Numbered from the stretch's first letter, positions 24,373 through 32,638 are shown. The stretch: DNA of 36,503 bases from Mycobacterium sp. (GCA_023264765.1 JAHFVC010000001.1:46174-82676); one strand, 5' to 3'. Translations and numbers: made by a program. The notes: generated from the letters alone by a model not told the origin.

Positions 24373-24396
24373 TTTTGGCTACACACGTAGCCAGAA
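24373..24396. promoter_or_regulatory. TetR operator 2 (imperfect copy of operator 1)
   Basis: The arms TTTTGGCTAC and GTAGCCAGAA around a four-base spacer have the same 24-base layout as operator 1, with one arm mismatch. Its centre is 28 bases from the centre of operator 1. It ends two bases before the tetR -10 box, so binding would block tetR transcription. Confidence 0.75.
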
Positions 24397-24397
24397 C

Positions 24398-24403
24398 TAA
24401 TCT
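24398..24403 (+). promoter_or_regulatory. -10 box of a leaderless tetR transcript
   Basis: TAATCT matches TANNNT and is followed by six bases and then the tetR ATG at 24410. No ribosome site is present, so the message is probably leaderless. Confidence 0.55.
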
Positions 24404-24409
24404 GGACCG

Positions 24410-24988
24410 ATGACTCGGTGGGCGGGTGTCGCACTGACCGACCGGCGCTCCGAGCGGCGCGGGTTGTTGGTCGACGCCGCCTACGGACTGTTCGGCGACG
24501 GTGGCGAGGCGGCCCTGTCGGTGCGTTCGGTGTGCCGGGCCTGCGAATTGAACACCCGCTACTTCTACGAGAGCTTCGCCGACACCGACGAGTTGCTCGG
24601 CGCGGTGTACGACAAGGTCGGTGCGGAGCTCGCTGAGGTGGTGGAGGCCGCGATGTCGGCCGCGCCGGACTCGGTGCGCTCCCGCACCAGGGCCGGGATG
24701 GCAGCGGTGCTCGGCTTCGCCTCGGCCGACCCGCGCCGCGGCCGCGTCCTGTTCACCGATGCCCGCGCCAACCCAGTGCTGACGGCGCGCCGGGCCGCCA
24801 CCCAGGACCTGCTGCTGGCCGCCGTGCTCGCGCAGGTCGGTGCGGATCCGGTCCCCGCGCGGGTCGGCGCGGCGATGTACACCGGCGCGATGGCCGAGCT
24901 GGCCCAGCAGTGGCTCGCGGGCGCACTGGGGTCGGACCTGGATGTGGTGGTGGACACGGCACTGGTGTTGGTGCTCGGCCGAGATTGA
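24410..24988 (+). CDS. TetR-family transcriptional regulator
   Basis: A 192-residue regulator. The N-terminal helix-turn-helix reads RRGLLVDAAYGLFGDGGEAALSVRSVCRACELNTRYFYESFADTDELLGAVYD (about residues 17-69), a clear TetR_N domain with the YFYESF recognition helix. The C-terminal helices form the ligand and dimer domain. It is transcribed away from the MpaB-like gene, and the spacer has two operator-like palindromes. It probably represses both itself and the oxygenase gene. The inducer is unknown. Confidence 0.93.
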   Translation: MTRWAGVALTDRRSERRGLLVDAAYGLFGDGGEAALSVRSVCRACELNTRYFYESFADTDELLGAVYDKVGAELAEVVEAAMSAAPDSVRSRTRAGMAAVLGFASADPRRGRVLFTDARANPVLTARRAATQDLLLAAVLAQVGADPVPARVGAAMYTGAMAELAQQWLAGALGSDLDVVVDTALVLVLGRD

Positions 24989-25081
24989 CGATGTGGTCGC
25001 TTGCGGGGTGGCGGGAACGACCACTTCGTTGATTTCGGCCCGGGATGGATCCGAGGGCTGCCGCAGTGCGTCCAAGAAAGT

Positions 25082-25813
25082 GTGCCGGTTCCTTTCGTCG
25101 GGGGTGAGGCTGTGGCGTCCGGGCTGCTCACCCGTGCCCAGTTGCGTCATCGCTATCGACCGATACTCCGCGGGATCTACATCCCCAAGCGTCATTGCCC
25201 GTCGCTGCGGGATCGCATCGATGCCGCGTTGCTCGCCGCACCCGGTGCAGTGGTCACGGGTGTGTCGGCGTCAGCGTTGCACGGGGCCAAATGGGTCGAC
25301 GATGACATTGCGATCGAGCTGATCGCGGCGTGCCGGCACCAGCCCAGGGACGCAGCGATCGCGCGGCTCGACGCCCTGATGAATGCGAAGCCGTTCGCGG
25401 TCGAGGACGTCGACCTCCTCGTGAAGGCCCATCCTGGGGTGCGCTGGCTGACCCGGCTGACGTCTGCTCTGCCTCTTGTCGACGGTGGCGCAGAGTCGCC
25501 GAAGGAGACCTGGCTGCGCCTGTTGTTCGTCGACGCCGGGCTACCCACGCCGACAACGCAATTCGTCGTGCGGACCGAGGCGGGCCGCTATGTCCGGCGA
25601 CTCGACATGGTGTGGGAGAAGTTCGAGGTCGGCGCCGAGTACGACGGTCAGCAACATCTGACCGAGCGTGCCCAGTACGCGAAGGACATCCGGGCTCAGC
25701 GTGAGTTGCAGCGCCTGGGGTGGCATGTGGTGCACGTGATCAAGGAGGACCGTGGATCTGATGTCGTCGCGCACGCCCGCGCTGCGCTGACGGCACGCGG
25801 ATGGTCAGGTTGA
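25082..25813 (+). CDS. DUF559 / Vsr-like nuclease-fold protein
   Basis: A 243-residue protein of a type found in many copies in mycobacteria. The N-terminal half (EAVASGLLTRAQLRHRYRPILRGIYIP, then GVSASALHG) resembles the winged-helix AbiEi antitoxin domain. The C-terminal half resembles a Vsr/PD-(D/E)xK nuclease: ESPKETWLRLLF, RRLDMVWEKFEVGAEYDGQQH, RELQRLGWHVVHV. Acidic residues that could bind metal are the Glu of KETW, the Asp of RLDM and the Glu/Asp of EYDG. The GTG start at 25082 is chosen because the family begins just before FVGGEA; an ATG at 25001 adds 27 residues with no match. No toxin gene lies beside it. Activity is unproven. Confidence 0.75.
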   Translation: MPVPFVGGEAVASGLLTRAQLRHRYRPILRGIYIPKRHCPSLRDRIDAALLAAPGAVVTGVSASALHGAKWVDDDIAIELIAACRHQPRDAAIARLDALMNAKPFAVEDVDLLVKAHPGVRWLTRLTSALPLVDGGAESPKETWLRLLFVDAGLPTPTTQFVVRTEAGRYVRRLDMVWEKFEVGAEYDGQQHLTERAQYAKDIRAQRELQRLGWHVVHVIKEDRGSDVVAHARAALTARGWSG

Positions 25814-25825
25814 TATCGGCCGAAA

Positions 25826-26422
25826 CTATGCAGACGCCTTCCAGCGTTTGATCCAGTCCGTCTCCGGCCACTCCTCGGCAGCGGCCAACAGCTCGTACAT
25901 CGTTGCGCCGTCTACGGTTTCGCGGATGATATCGGCGTGCCCGGCATGCCGGGACAGCTCCTCGACCAGGTGCAGCAGCACCCACCGCACGCTCCAGTGG
26001 TCGATGTCCTGCGGGAACCACGGCACGTCGTGGGGCACCGGCACGGGGGTGTCGAAGTCGGCCTCGGTGAACACCTGCAGGGTCGCGGCGTTCTGGGCCT
26101 CCAGCGCCGCCAGCAGACCTGCCAGCGTCTCGTCGTCGCGCATCACGTACTGGTCCTGGTACTCGGCCATCAGTTCCTCCATCGGCCGGGCGTCCGGAGT
26201 GGGGATGGCCGGGGCGTGAGCGGCACGTTCGGTCCAGCCGTGCTGGCAGTTGGCGACGTGTTTGATCAGGCCGCCGATGGACAACGCACTGACCGACGGG
26301 GTCGCGCGCGCCTGCTCGTCGGACAGGCCGTAGGCGACTGCGAGGAACGCGTTCTGCTGGAAGGCCAGGAAGTTGATCAGGGTCTGGCGTTCGTCGGCGG
26401 CGGGGGCGGGCATACCGGGCAT
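25826..26422 (-). CDS. DinB-fold (DUF664) protein, possible thiol transferase
   Basis: A 198-residue four-helix-bundle protein. The metal histidines are placed as in DUF664 proteins: His in GGLIKHVANCQHGW and the pair in LHLVEELSRHAGHADIIRE. This group includes mycothiol-dependent S-transferases and maleylpyruvate isomerase relatives. The start is ATG at 26422 (MPGMPAPAADERQTLINFL) behind GAAGGAG; a possible start at 26476 would lie inside the upstream gene. It begins one base after the stop of the other DinB-fold gene, so the two are coupled. Substrate is unknown. Confidence 0.87.
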   Translation of the reverse strand: MPGMPAPAADERQTLINFLAFQQNAFLAVAYGLSDEQARATPSVSALSIGGLIKHVANCQHGWTERAAHAPAIPTPDARPMEELMAEYQDQYVMRDDETLAGLLAALEAQNAATLQVFTEADFDTPVPVPHDVPWFPQDIDHWSVRWVLLHLVEELSRHAGHADIIRETVDGATMYELLAAAEEWPETDWIKRWKASA

Positions 26423-26423
26423 G

Positions 26424-26939
26424 TCAGTTCTCCTTCGAGTGGATGTAAAGGTCACGGATGCAAGCGATTTCAGCACCGTGGTGGATCATCTCGCGGTTGA
26501 TGTGCAGGACGAGCACGGCCATGGACTCGGCCGCGTAGGGGCCCTCGGCGGGGCCGCAGGGCGTGGCCAGGTCGTCGTCGGACATGGCGCGGACACCGGT
26601 GATCCAATGCGCGTACGCGTCGTCGAGCTGGTTGAGCGCCGTGGTCGCCGAGGTGGCATACGCCCACGATTCGTAATCGGCCGGCGGCCCGCCGAAATGG
26701 GAGTGGTTGCGCATGGCCAGCACGCCGACGATGACGTGCGCCAACCGCCACGCGATGGTGGTGAACGGCTCGGGCTCCGGAGGGGGATGAGCGAAATCGA
26801 TGGCGCCGTCGGGGTGCAGGGTCCAGCAGCCGGTCACCGGCTCCCAGAAGTACTCGTCATCGGTGAGGCCGGACAGACGCGGCCGCAGCTGGTGTGTCCA
26901 GTGGAAATCCAGCTGGTCGGCCAGGAGTTCGGTGTACAT
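26424..26939 (-). CDS. DinB-superfamily protein
   Basis: A 171-residue protein of the DinB/YfiT four-helix fold. The N-terminal MYTELLADQLDFHWTHQLRPRLSGLTDDEYFWEPV and the C-terminal LVLHINREMIHHGAEIACIRDLY are characteristic. RLAHVIVGVLAMRNHSHFG carries the middle histidine expected for the metal site. In the second motif the second histidine is part of REMIHHGAEI. It is the first gene of a two-gene unit with the DUF664 protein, read away from a WYL regulator. The ribosome site is AAGGTGG. A role with mycothiol and an electrophile is an inference from the fold. Confidence 0.87.
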   Translation of the reverse strand: MYTELLADQLDFHWTHQLRPRLSGLTDDEYFWEPVTGCWTLHPDGAIDFAHPPPEPEPFTTIAWRLAHVIVGVLAMRNHSHFGGPPADYESWAYATSATTALNQLDDAYAHWITGVRAMSDDDLATPCGPAEGPYAAESMAVLVLHINREMIHHGAEIACIRDLYIHSKEN

Positions 26940-26947
26940 GAACCCAC

Positions 26948-26992
26948 CTTGACATCTATATAGGACAGTTTCGGTCCTATGAATGCGTCAAG
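26948..26992. promoter_or_regulatory. Two-tier palindrome between the dinB pair and the WYL regulator gene
   Basis: The outer arms CTTGAC and GTCAAG and the inner arms ATAGGAC and GTCCTAT share one centre at 26970. Six bases separate outer from inner arms on each side and seven bases lie between the inner arms. The element covers nearly all of the 53-base divergent spacer and stops at the base before the WYL start codon. It is the probable operator for the WYL protein. Confidence 0.8.
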
Positions 26993-27952
26993 ATGGTGAA
27001 CATGAGCACCGCCAGGGTTTTGCAGCTGCTCGGCCTGCTGCAATCACGCCGGGTCTGGACCTCCGAGGAGCTGGCCGAACGCCTCGAGGTCACCACCCGC
27101 AGCGTGCGTCGCGATGTGGAGCGGCTTCGTGATCTCGGTTATCCCGTGCACGCAAGCAAGGGCCACGGCGGCGGTTATCAGCTGGGTGCCGGCGCCGCCC
27201 TGCCGCCGCTGCTGCTCGACCCGGACGAGGCGGTCGCGATGGCCGTCTGTCTGCGCCTGGCCGCCGGCGGCAGCGTGGCCGGTGTCGGCGAGTCCGCGTT
27301 GCGCGCCCTGTCCAAACTCGACCAGGTTATGCCGTCACGGCTGCGCTCCCAGGTGGCTGCCGTGCACGAGAACACCGTCACCCTCACCTCCACCGCCGAG
27401 GACGCGGTAGATCCCGACATTCTGATGACATTGGCCCGCGCCAGCCGCGACCACGAACACGTCGGGTGCGGCTACGTCGACATCCGCGGCAACGCCACCG
27501 CGCGCCGTCTGGAGCCCTACCAACTGGTCACCACCGGGCGGCGCTGGTATCTGCTGGGCTATGACCGCGATCGCGCCGACTGGCGCACCCTGCGCCTGGA
27601 CCGGATGTCCGACGTCCGCGCGCTCGGTAGCACCTTCGTCCCGCGGGACGCGCCCGACGCGGCCGACTATGTGCGGCGCGCCATCAGCTCATCGCCGTAC
27701 CGCCACATCGCCCGGGTTCACTACCACGCCACCCAAGACGTTGTCGCCCAGACCTTTTCCGCGGCCTCGGTGCAGATCGAACCGGATGGGCCCGATGCGT
27801 GCATCGTCACCACCGGCGCCGACGATCCCGAGCGGATGGCGCTGTACCTGGCGATGCCGGGGTGCGAGTTCGAGGTACTGGAACCGGCCGAGGTTGCCGA
27901 CGCGGTGCGCGCCGCGGCCGAACGCCTGCAGCGGGCGGCCACGCGAACGTAA
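26993..27952 (+). CDS. WYL-domain transcriptional regulator (DeoR-like HTH)
   Basis: A 319-residue regulator. The N-terminal winged helix reads ARVLQLLGLLQSRRVWTSEELAERLEVTTRSVRRDVERLRDLGYPVHA (about residues 7-54), followed by the GGGYQLGAG wing. The WYL domain is at about 140-215 (RRLEPYQLVTTGRRWYLLGYDRDRADWRTLRLDRM). A C-terminal WCX-like extension follows (PYRHIARVHYHA to the end). A second start, ATG at 27002, is possible. It is divergent from the two DinB-fold genes and is followed nine bases later by the alpha-mannosidase gene. It likely controls the dinB pair through the shared palindrome. Confidence 0.92.
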   Translation: MVNMSTARVLQLLGLLQSRRVWTSEELAERLEVTTRSVRRDVERLRDLGYPVHASKGHGGGYQLGAGAALPPLLLDPDEAVAMAVCLRLAAGGSVAGVGESALRALSKLDQVMPSRLRSQVAAVHENTVTLTSTAEDAVDPDILMTLARASRDHEHVGCGYVDIRGNATARRLEPYQLVTTGRRWYLLGYDRDRADWRTLRLDRMSDVRALGSTFVPRDAPDAADYVRRAISSSPYRHIARVHYHATQDVVAQTFSAASVQIEPDGPDACIVTTGADDPERMALYLAMPGCEFEVLEPAEVADAVRAAAERLQRAATRT

Positions 27953-27961
27953 GGTGCGGTC

Positions 27962-30900
27962 ATGCGTCTGACCGCACCGGAGTCGACCGAACTGTTCGTC
28001 GGGCCCGCGGATGCGGCACTGCAGATCGTGCGCGTCACCTGCGAGGACGCAGCAGGTGGGGTGATCCGCATCGAAGGTGAGGGGCTGCGCGGCGAAGGTC
28101 CTGCGACCTCTGGCATCTGCGAGATCCCGGTTCACGTCGACGACCCGGTACCCGGCCAGCAGCGCCGGGCCCGCTCCGGCGACGTGCCGTTCATCTTCGT
28201 CGTCGCCGAACCCGGCTGGACCATGCACATGATCAGCCACTTCCACTACGACCCGGTGTGGTGGAACACCCAGGCCGCCTACACCAGCGTGTGGACCGAG
28301 GATCCGCCCGGCGCATGCCGGCAGACCAACGGATTCGAACTGGTGACGGCACATCTGGAGATGGCGCGCCGTGAGCCGGAGTACAAGTTCGTGCTGGCCG
28401 AGGTCGACTACCTCAAGCCGTTCTGGGACACCCACCCCGAGGAACGTGCCGACCTGCGCCGCTTCATCGCCGAGGGACGCATCGAGATCATGGGCGGCAC
28501 GTACAACGAACCCAATACCAACCTCACCGGCCCGGAGACGGCCATCCGGAACTTCGTGGCGGGTATCGGTTTTCAGCGCGACGTGCTCGGCGCGGACCCG
28601 GCGACGGCATGGCAACTCGACGTGTTCGGCCACGACCCGCAGTTCCCCGGGATGGCCGCCGACGTCGGTCTGACGTCGAGTTCATGGGCCCGTGGACCGC
28701 ACCATCAGTGGGGTCCGATGGCCGATCACGGCGATCCTGAACGCATGCAGTTCGCCAGCGAGTTCGAGTGGACCGCACCGTCCGGACGCGGACTGTTGAC
28801 CCATTACATGCCCGCGCATTATGCGGCGGGCTGGTGGATGGACTCGGCTGCCACACTGGCCGACGCCGAGAACCAGACCTACGAATTGTTCGCCGGTCTC
28901 AAGAAGGTGGCGCTCACCCGGAATGTGCTGCTGCCCGTCGGCACCGACTACACCCCGCCGAACAAATGGGTCACCGAGATCCACCGGGACTGGAACGCCC
29001 GCTATACCTGGCCCCGATTCGTATGTGGGCTGCCCAAGGAGTTCTTCGCCGCCGTGCGTGCCGAACTCGACGAACGTGCTGACCGGGCATCGGTGCAGAC
29101 GCGGGACATGAACCCCATCTACACCGGCAAAGACGTCTCCTACATCGACACCAAACAAGCCAACCGTGCCGCCGAGAACGTCGTGCTCGAGGCCGAACGC
29201 TTCGCGGTGTTCGCCGGATTGCTCTGCGGTGCAACCTATCCGCAGGCCGCTCTGGAGAAGGCCTGGGTGCAGCTGGCCTACGGCGCGCATCACGACGCCA
29301 TCACCGGCTCGGAATCCGATCAGGTCTACCTCGATCTGCTGACCGGCTGGCGCGATGCGTGGGAACTGGGCCGCGTGGCGCGCGACAACGCGCTGAGCCT
29401 GCTCAGCGGCGCGGTGGATGCACCTGTGGTTGTGTGGAATCCACTGGCGCACCACAGGACTGACCTGGTGACCGCCGAACTCGACCGTCCTTTCGCCGGT
29501 GTGGTGCGGGACCAACACGGGGATGTCGTGCCGTCGGTATCCGACGGGCACACCGTGAGCTGGCTGGCCGACGACGTCGGATCGCTGGGGTGGAAGGCCT
29601 ACTGGCTCGACGACAGCGTCCCGGGGGCCGGATGGGAATCGCTGGAGGGCAACGAGATCGGCAACGATCACTACCGTATCCGGGTCGACCCGGACCGCGG
29701 TGGAGCAGTGAACTCGGCGCTCGCCGGCGGGCGGGAGCTGATCGCCGACGGCGGCGTCGGAAACGAACTCGCCGTCTATGACGAATACCCGGCGCATCCG
29801 AAGGCCGGGGAAGGGCCGTGGCATCTGCTGCCCACCGGGCCGGTGGTGTGCTCCTCGGCGTATCCGGCCGACGTCCGCGCTGCGCGCAGCCCACTCGGGG
29901 AACGGTTGATCATCCGCGGTCGCATCGGCGACATCCTGCGCTACACCCAGACGATCACGCTGTGGAACGGGATCTCGCGCGTCGAATGCCGCACCACCGT
30001 CGACGAATTCACGGGCGCCGACAAGCTTTTGCGGCTGCGCTGGCCGTGTCCGGTGCCCGGTGCGATGCCGGCCAGCGAGGTGGGCGACGCCGTCATCGGC
30101 CGTGGCTTCGGGCTGTTGCACCACCATGGCGCCACCCACGCGGTGGATGCCGCGCACCATCCGTCCACCCTGGACAACCCGGCCTACGGCTGGTTCGGGC
30201 TGTCTTCGATGTTGCGGGTGCGCGTCGGTGCCGGCGTGCGGGCGGTATCGGTGGCCGAAGTCGTTACGCCCGAAGCGCAATTCGACACCCGTGAGCTCAT
30301 GGTCGCCCTGGTGCGCGCGGGGGTCACCGCCACTTGCAGCGCGGCGGGCAAGCCCCGCTACGGCGATCTGTCGGTGGACTCGAACCTTCCCGACGCACGC
30401 ATCGCGCTGGGTGGACCCGACCAGAACGCCTTCACGGCTGCGGTACTGGCCACCTCACCCGAGCACCGGGCAGAACTCGACCGTCAGCTGGCGGCAGGTG
30501 GCACAGCCCGGGTGTGGGTGCCCGCCACCTCGGAACTCGCCGAGGCGTGGGTGCCCAGCGCCGACCTGCGCGGCGTCCGCAGCCTGCCGGTGCTCATCGT
30601 CGTCGGCGACATCGGTTCGCTGGTCGATGATCTCGCCGATGCGGAGATCTCCGTGCACCAGGACGCACCGGCCGGACTGACACCCTTCGAATCGCTGACC
30701 GTCGTGCTCTGCAACCGCGGGGTGCCGGGATTCGCCGTCGAACCCGACGGCACGCTGCACACCTCGTTGATGCGGTCCTGCACCGGATGGCCGTCGGGGA
30801 CCTGGATCGACCCGCCGCGACGGACCGCCCCGGATGGCTCGAACTTCCAACTTCAGCACTGGTCACACACCTTCGACTACGCGCTGATCGCCGGTGAGGG

Positions 30901-32068
30901 GGACTGGCGCGACGCCGACATCCCGATCCGCAGCGCGGAGTTCTCGCATTCGCTGATCGCGGTGCGCAACCGGCGGGCCGGCGCCGAGGGATTGCCCGCA
31001 CACGGCGCCCTGCTCGACGTCGACTCCACCGGTGGCCGGGTGACCCTCGGTGCGCTCAAGGCGGCGGGCAATCCGTTCGCAACCGGGTCGAGCGCGCCCG
31101 TCGATCCGTCGTCGGTCACCTTGCGCCTGGTCGAAACACACGGCCGCAGTGCGGAATTCGTGGTGCGCTCGGGCATCTGCAGCATCTCTGCGCTGGACGG
31201 GGCGAATCTGCTGGAACAGCCTGCCGGACCGGCCGCCACCGATATGCACGGATACCAGATCGCCACCCTGCGCGCCACGCTCGGTGCAATCCGGATCGCC
31301 AACGCCGACCACCAGCGCCTGGCCCCGGACTCCGAGGACGCCCAACCGCTGTACGCCCGTTATTGGTTGCACAACCGGGGCCCCGCCCCGCTGGGTGGCC
31401 TGCCCCTGGTGGCACACCTACATCCGAGCCATCTCGTAGGCGGTGCGGATTCCGTTGCACGGCTTCGTCTCACGGTCTCCAGTGATTGCACGGACAGCGC
31501 ACTGCACGGCCGGGTCCGGCTGGTCCTGCCTGCGGACTGGGTGGCCGATCCGGCCGAGCTGTCCTTCGTCCTGCCGCCGGGGGAGTACCTCGACGCCGAC
31601 ATCGGGGTGACCCTGCCGCCGAATGTGACCGCCGGTCAGTACCCCGTCCGCGCCGAGCTTGCCGCCGGTGGCCGCGGGTTACCCGCGGCGTGGCACCAGG
31701 TCGTCGAGGACGTGTGCATGATCTCCGTCGACGCACCACCCGACGCCGAGGTGCTGCGGCTGATCTCCGGCCCCGAACCCGTGAGCGTGCGGGCAGGCGA
31801 GAGCGCCACGCTGTCGGTCACGGTCGGCACCGACGCGGGCGCAGGGCTTGCCGTCGAAGCCCACCTGATCAGTCCGTGGGGAACCTGGGAGTGGCTGGGG
31901 CCGGCCGCCACCGGTGCGGAGATTCCCGCCCGCGGAACGCTGCGGCTGGATTTCGACGCGACGCCGCCGCCCTGGGCCCCACCCGGTCGGTGGTGGGCGC
32001 TGATCCGGGTCGCCTGCGCCGGGCAGCTGGTGTATTCGCCTGCCGTCGCGGTGGAGGTGACACCGTGA
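27962..32068 (+). CDS. GH38-family alpha-mannosidase
   Basis: A very long (1368 residues) retaining alpha-mannosidase, the counterpart of M. tuberculosis Rv0648 but apparently longer. Catalytic GH38 motifs are present: SHFHYDPVWW (His93, His95, Asp97 for zinc), WQLDVFGHDPQFPG with the nucleophile Asp220, and GAHHDAITGS (His443-Asp445). A three-helix bundle and large beta domains follow. The last 250 residues hold two beta-sandwich modules, VARLRLTVSSDC through LPPGEYLDADIGVTLPPNVTAGQYPVRAEL and then SVRAGESATLSVTVGTDAG. No signal peptide is seen at the N-terminus, so a cytosolic role in recycling mannosylated lipids or glycans is likely. The ribosome site AAGGTG overlaps the end of the WYL gene region; the stop overlaps the next start (GTGA). 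Confidence 0.93.
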   Translation: MRLTAPESTELFVGPADAALQIVRVTCEDAAGGVIRIEGEGLRGEGPATSGICEIPVHVDDPVPGQQRRARSGDVPFIFVVAEPGWTMHMISHFHYDPVWWNTQAAYTSVWTEDPPGACRQTNGFELVTAHLEMARREPEYKFVLAEVDYLKPFWDTHPEERADLRRFIAEGRIEIMGGTYNEPNTNLTGPETAIRNFVAGIGFQRDVLGADPATAWQLDVFGHDPQFPGMAADVGLTSSSWARGPHHQWGPMADHGDPERMQFASEFEWTAPSGRGLLTHYMPAHYAAGWWMDSAATLADAENQTYELFAGLKKVALTRNVLLPVGTDYTPPNKWVTEIHRDWNARYTWPRFVCGLPKEFFAAVRAELDERADRASVQTRDMNPIYTGKDVSYIDTKQANRAAENVVLEAERFAVFAGLLCGATYPQAALEKAWVQLAYGAHHDAITGSESDQVYLDLLTGWRDAWELGRVARDNALSLLSGAVDAPVVVWNPLAHHRTDLVTAELDRPFAGVVRDQHGDVVPSVSDGHTVSWLADDVGSLGWKAYWLDDSVPGAGWESLEGNEIGNDHYRIRVDPDRGGAVNSALAGGRELIADGGVGNELAVYDEYPAHPKAGEGPWHLLPTGPVVCSSAYPADVRAARSPLGERLIIRGRIGDILRYTQTITLWNGISRVECRTTVDEFTGADKLLRLRWPCPVPGAMPASEVGDAVIGRGFGLLHHHGATHAVDAAHHPSTLDNPAYGWFGLSSMLRVRVGAGVRAVSVAEVVTPEAQFDTRELMVALVRAGVTATCSAAGKPRYGDLSVDSNLPDARIALGGPDQNAFTAAVLATSPEHRAELDRQLAAGGTARVWVPATSELAEAWVPSADLRGVRSLPVLIVVGDIGSLVDDLADAEISVHQDAPAGLTPFESLTVVLCNRGVPGFAVEPDGTLHTSLMRSCTGWPSGTWIDPPRRTAPDGSNFQLQHWSHTFDYALIAGEGDWRDADIPIRSAEFSHSLIAVRNRRAGAEGLPAHGALLDVDSTGGRVTLGALKAAGNPFATGSSAPVDPSSVTLRLVETHGRSAEFVVRSGICSISALDGANLLEQPAGPAATDMHGYQIATLRATLGAIRIANADHQRLAPDSEDAQPLYARYWLHNRGPAPLGGLPLVAHLHPSHLVGGADSVARLRLTVSSDCTDSALHGRVRLVLPADWVADPAELSFVLPPGEYLDADIGVTLPPNVTAGQYPVRAELAAGGRGLPAAWHQVVEDVCMISVDAPPDAEVLRLISGPEPVSVRAGESATLSVTVGTDAGAGLAVEAHLISPWGTWEWLGPAATGAEIPARGTLRLDFDATPPPWAPPGRWWALIRVACAGQLVYSPAVAVEVTP

Positions 32069-32631
32069 CGGCCACGGTGGCCTGGGTGGCAGGCGAGGAG
32101 GTGTCGGTGGCCGAGGTCGACGAACGGGAGCAACGCCTGCGGGCCGGCGCTCTGGCGTCCGCGTTGCCGCGCCCGGACACCAGTGAGGGCAGGCAGCTGC
32201 GGCGCTGGCTCACCCAGCTGCTGGTCACCGAACGTGTGGTCGGGCGGGAACCCGCCGGCGATCATCCGCCGGCGCTGCCCGATGTCCTGCCCGACGCCGC
32301 GGCCCGTCTCGAGATCGGCAGCATCGCCGCGGCGGTGCTCGAATCCGACCACGCCCGTGCGGTATTCGCCCGCGTGACCGCCGCGGTGCGCAGCTCCGAG
32401 GACCAGATCAGGGCCTACCATCAGCGCAATCCGACGCGGTTCGGCCCGCGCCGCACGGCGATCTCGCTGACCCAGGCCCGACCCGCGATCGCCGCCCATC
32501 TCGACGCGGCTGCCCGCCGGCTTGCCTTCCGGCGCTGGTTGGACACGCGCTGCGCCGAATTGGTGCGCCTGGCACCCGGTTACGAACACCCAGGCGACCC
32601 TCGCCAGCCCGACAACACCCACCGGCACTGA
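32065..32631 (+). CDS. SurA/PpiC N-domain-like small protein coupled to the mannosidase
   Basis: A 188-residue protein with a GTG start that overlaps the mannosidase stop. The first part (VAWVAGEEVSVAEVDEREQRLRAG, then RQLRRWLTQLLVTERVVGRE) resembles the N-terminal helical domain of SurA/PpiC chaperones. DQIRAYHQRNPTRFGPRR is like the entry into a parvulin domain, but no parvulin domain follows. Instead it ends AARRLAFRRWLDTRCAELVRLAPGYEHPGDPRQPDN. No signal peptide is present. The M. tuberculosis gene at this position is annotated fabD2, yet no GHSxG malonyltransferase motif occurs here. Coupling suggests it helps the mannosidase fold or assemble; this is an inference. Confidence 0.75.
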   Translation: MTATVAWVAGEEVSVAEVDEREQRLRAGALASALPRPDTSEGRQLRRWLTQLLVTERVVGREPAGDHPPALPDVLPDAAARLEIGSIAAAVLESDHARAVFARVTAAVRSSEDQIRAYHQRNPTRFGPRRTAISLTQARPAIAAHLDAAARRLAFRRWLDTRCAELVRLAPGYEHPGDPRQPDNTHRH

Positions 32632-32638
32632 TGACGGG

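Noticed and set aside
24993..25024. Hairpin GTGGTCG/CGACCAC as terminator of tetR
   Set aside because: The stem is only 7 bp with an 18-base loop and no U-tract, so it is too weak to annotate.
23891..25195. A 434-codon minus-strand frame across the MpaB-like and tetR genes
   Set aside because: It overlaps two well-supported genes in other frames and has no recognisable domain; it also reads through the operator region.
26949..26954. TTGACA read as a -35 box for the WYL gene
   Set aside because: No -10 box lies 16-19 bases downstream. The hexamer is better explained as part of the outer arm of the two-tier palindrome.
28682..30280. A 532-codon minus-strand frame opposite the alpha-mannosidase
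   Set aside because: It is antisense to an intact GH38 enzyme and its sequence is low-complexity in character with no family motif.
32065..32631. Malonyl-CoA:ACP transacylase (FabD2) label for the mannosidase-coupled gene
   Set aside because: There is no GHSxG nucleophile motif and the protein is too short; its motifs look like a SurA/PpiC N-domain.
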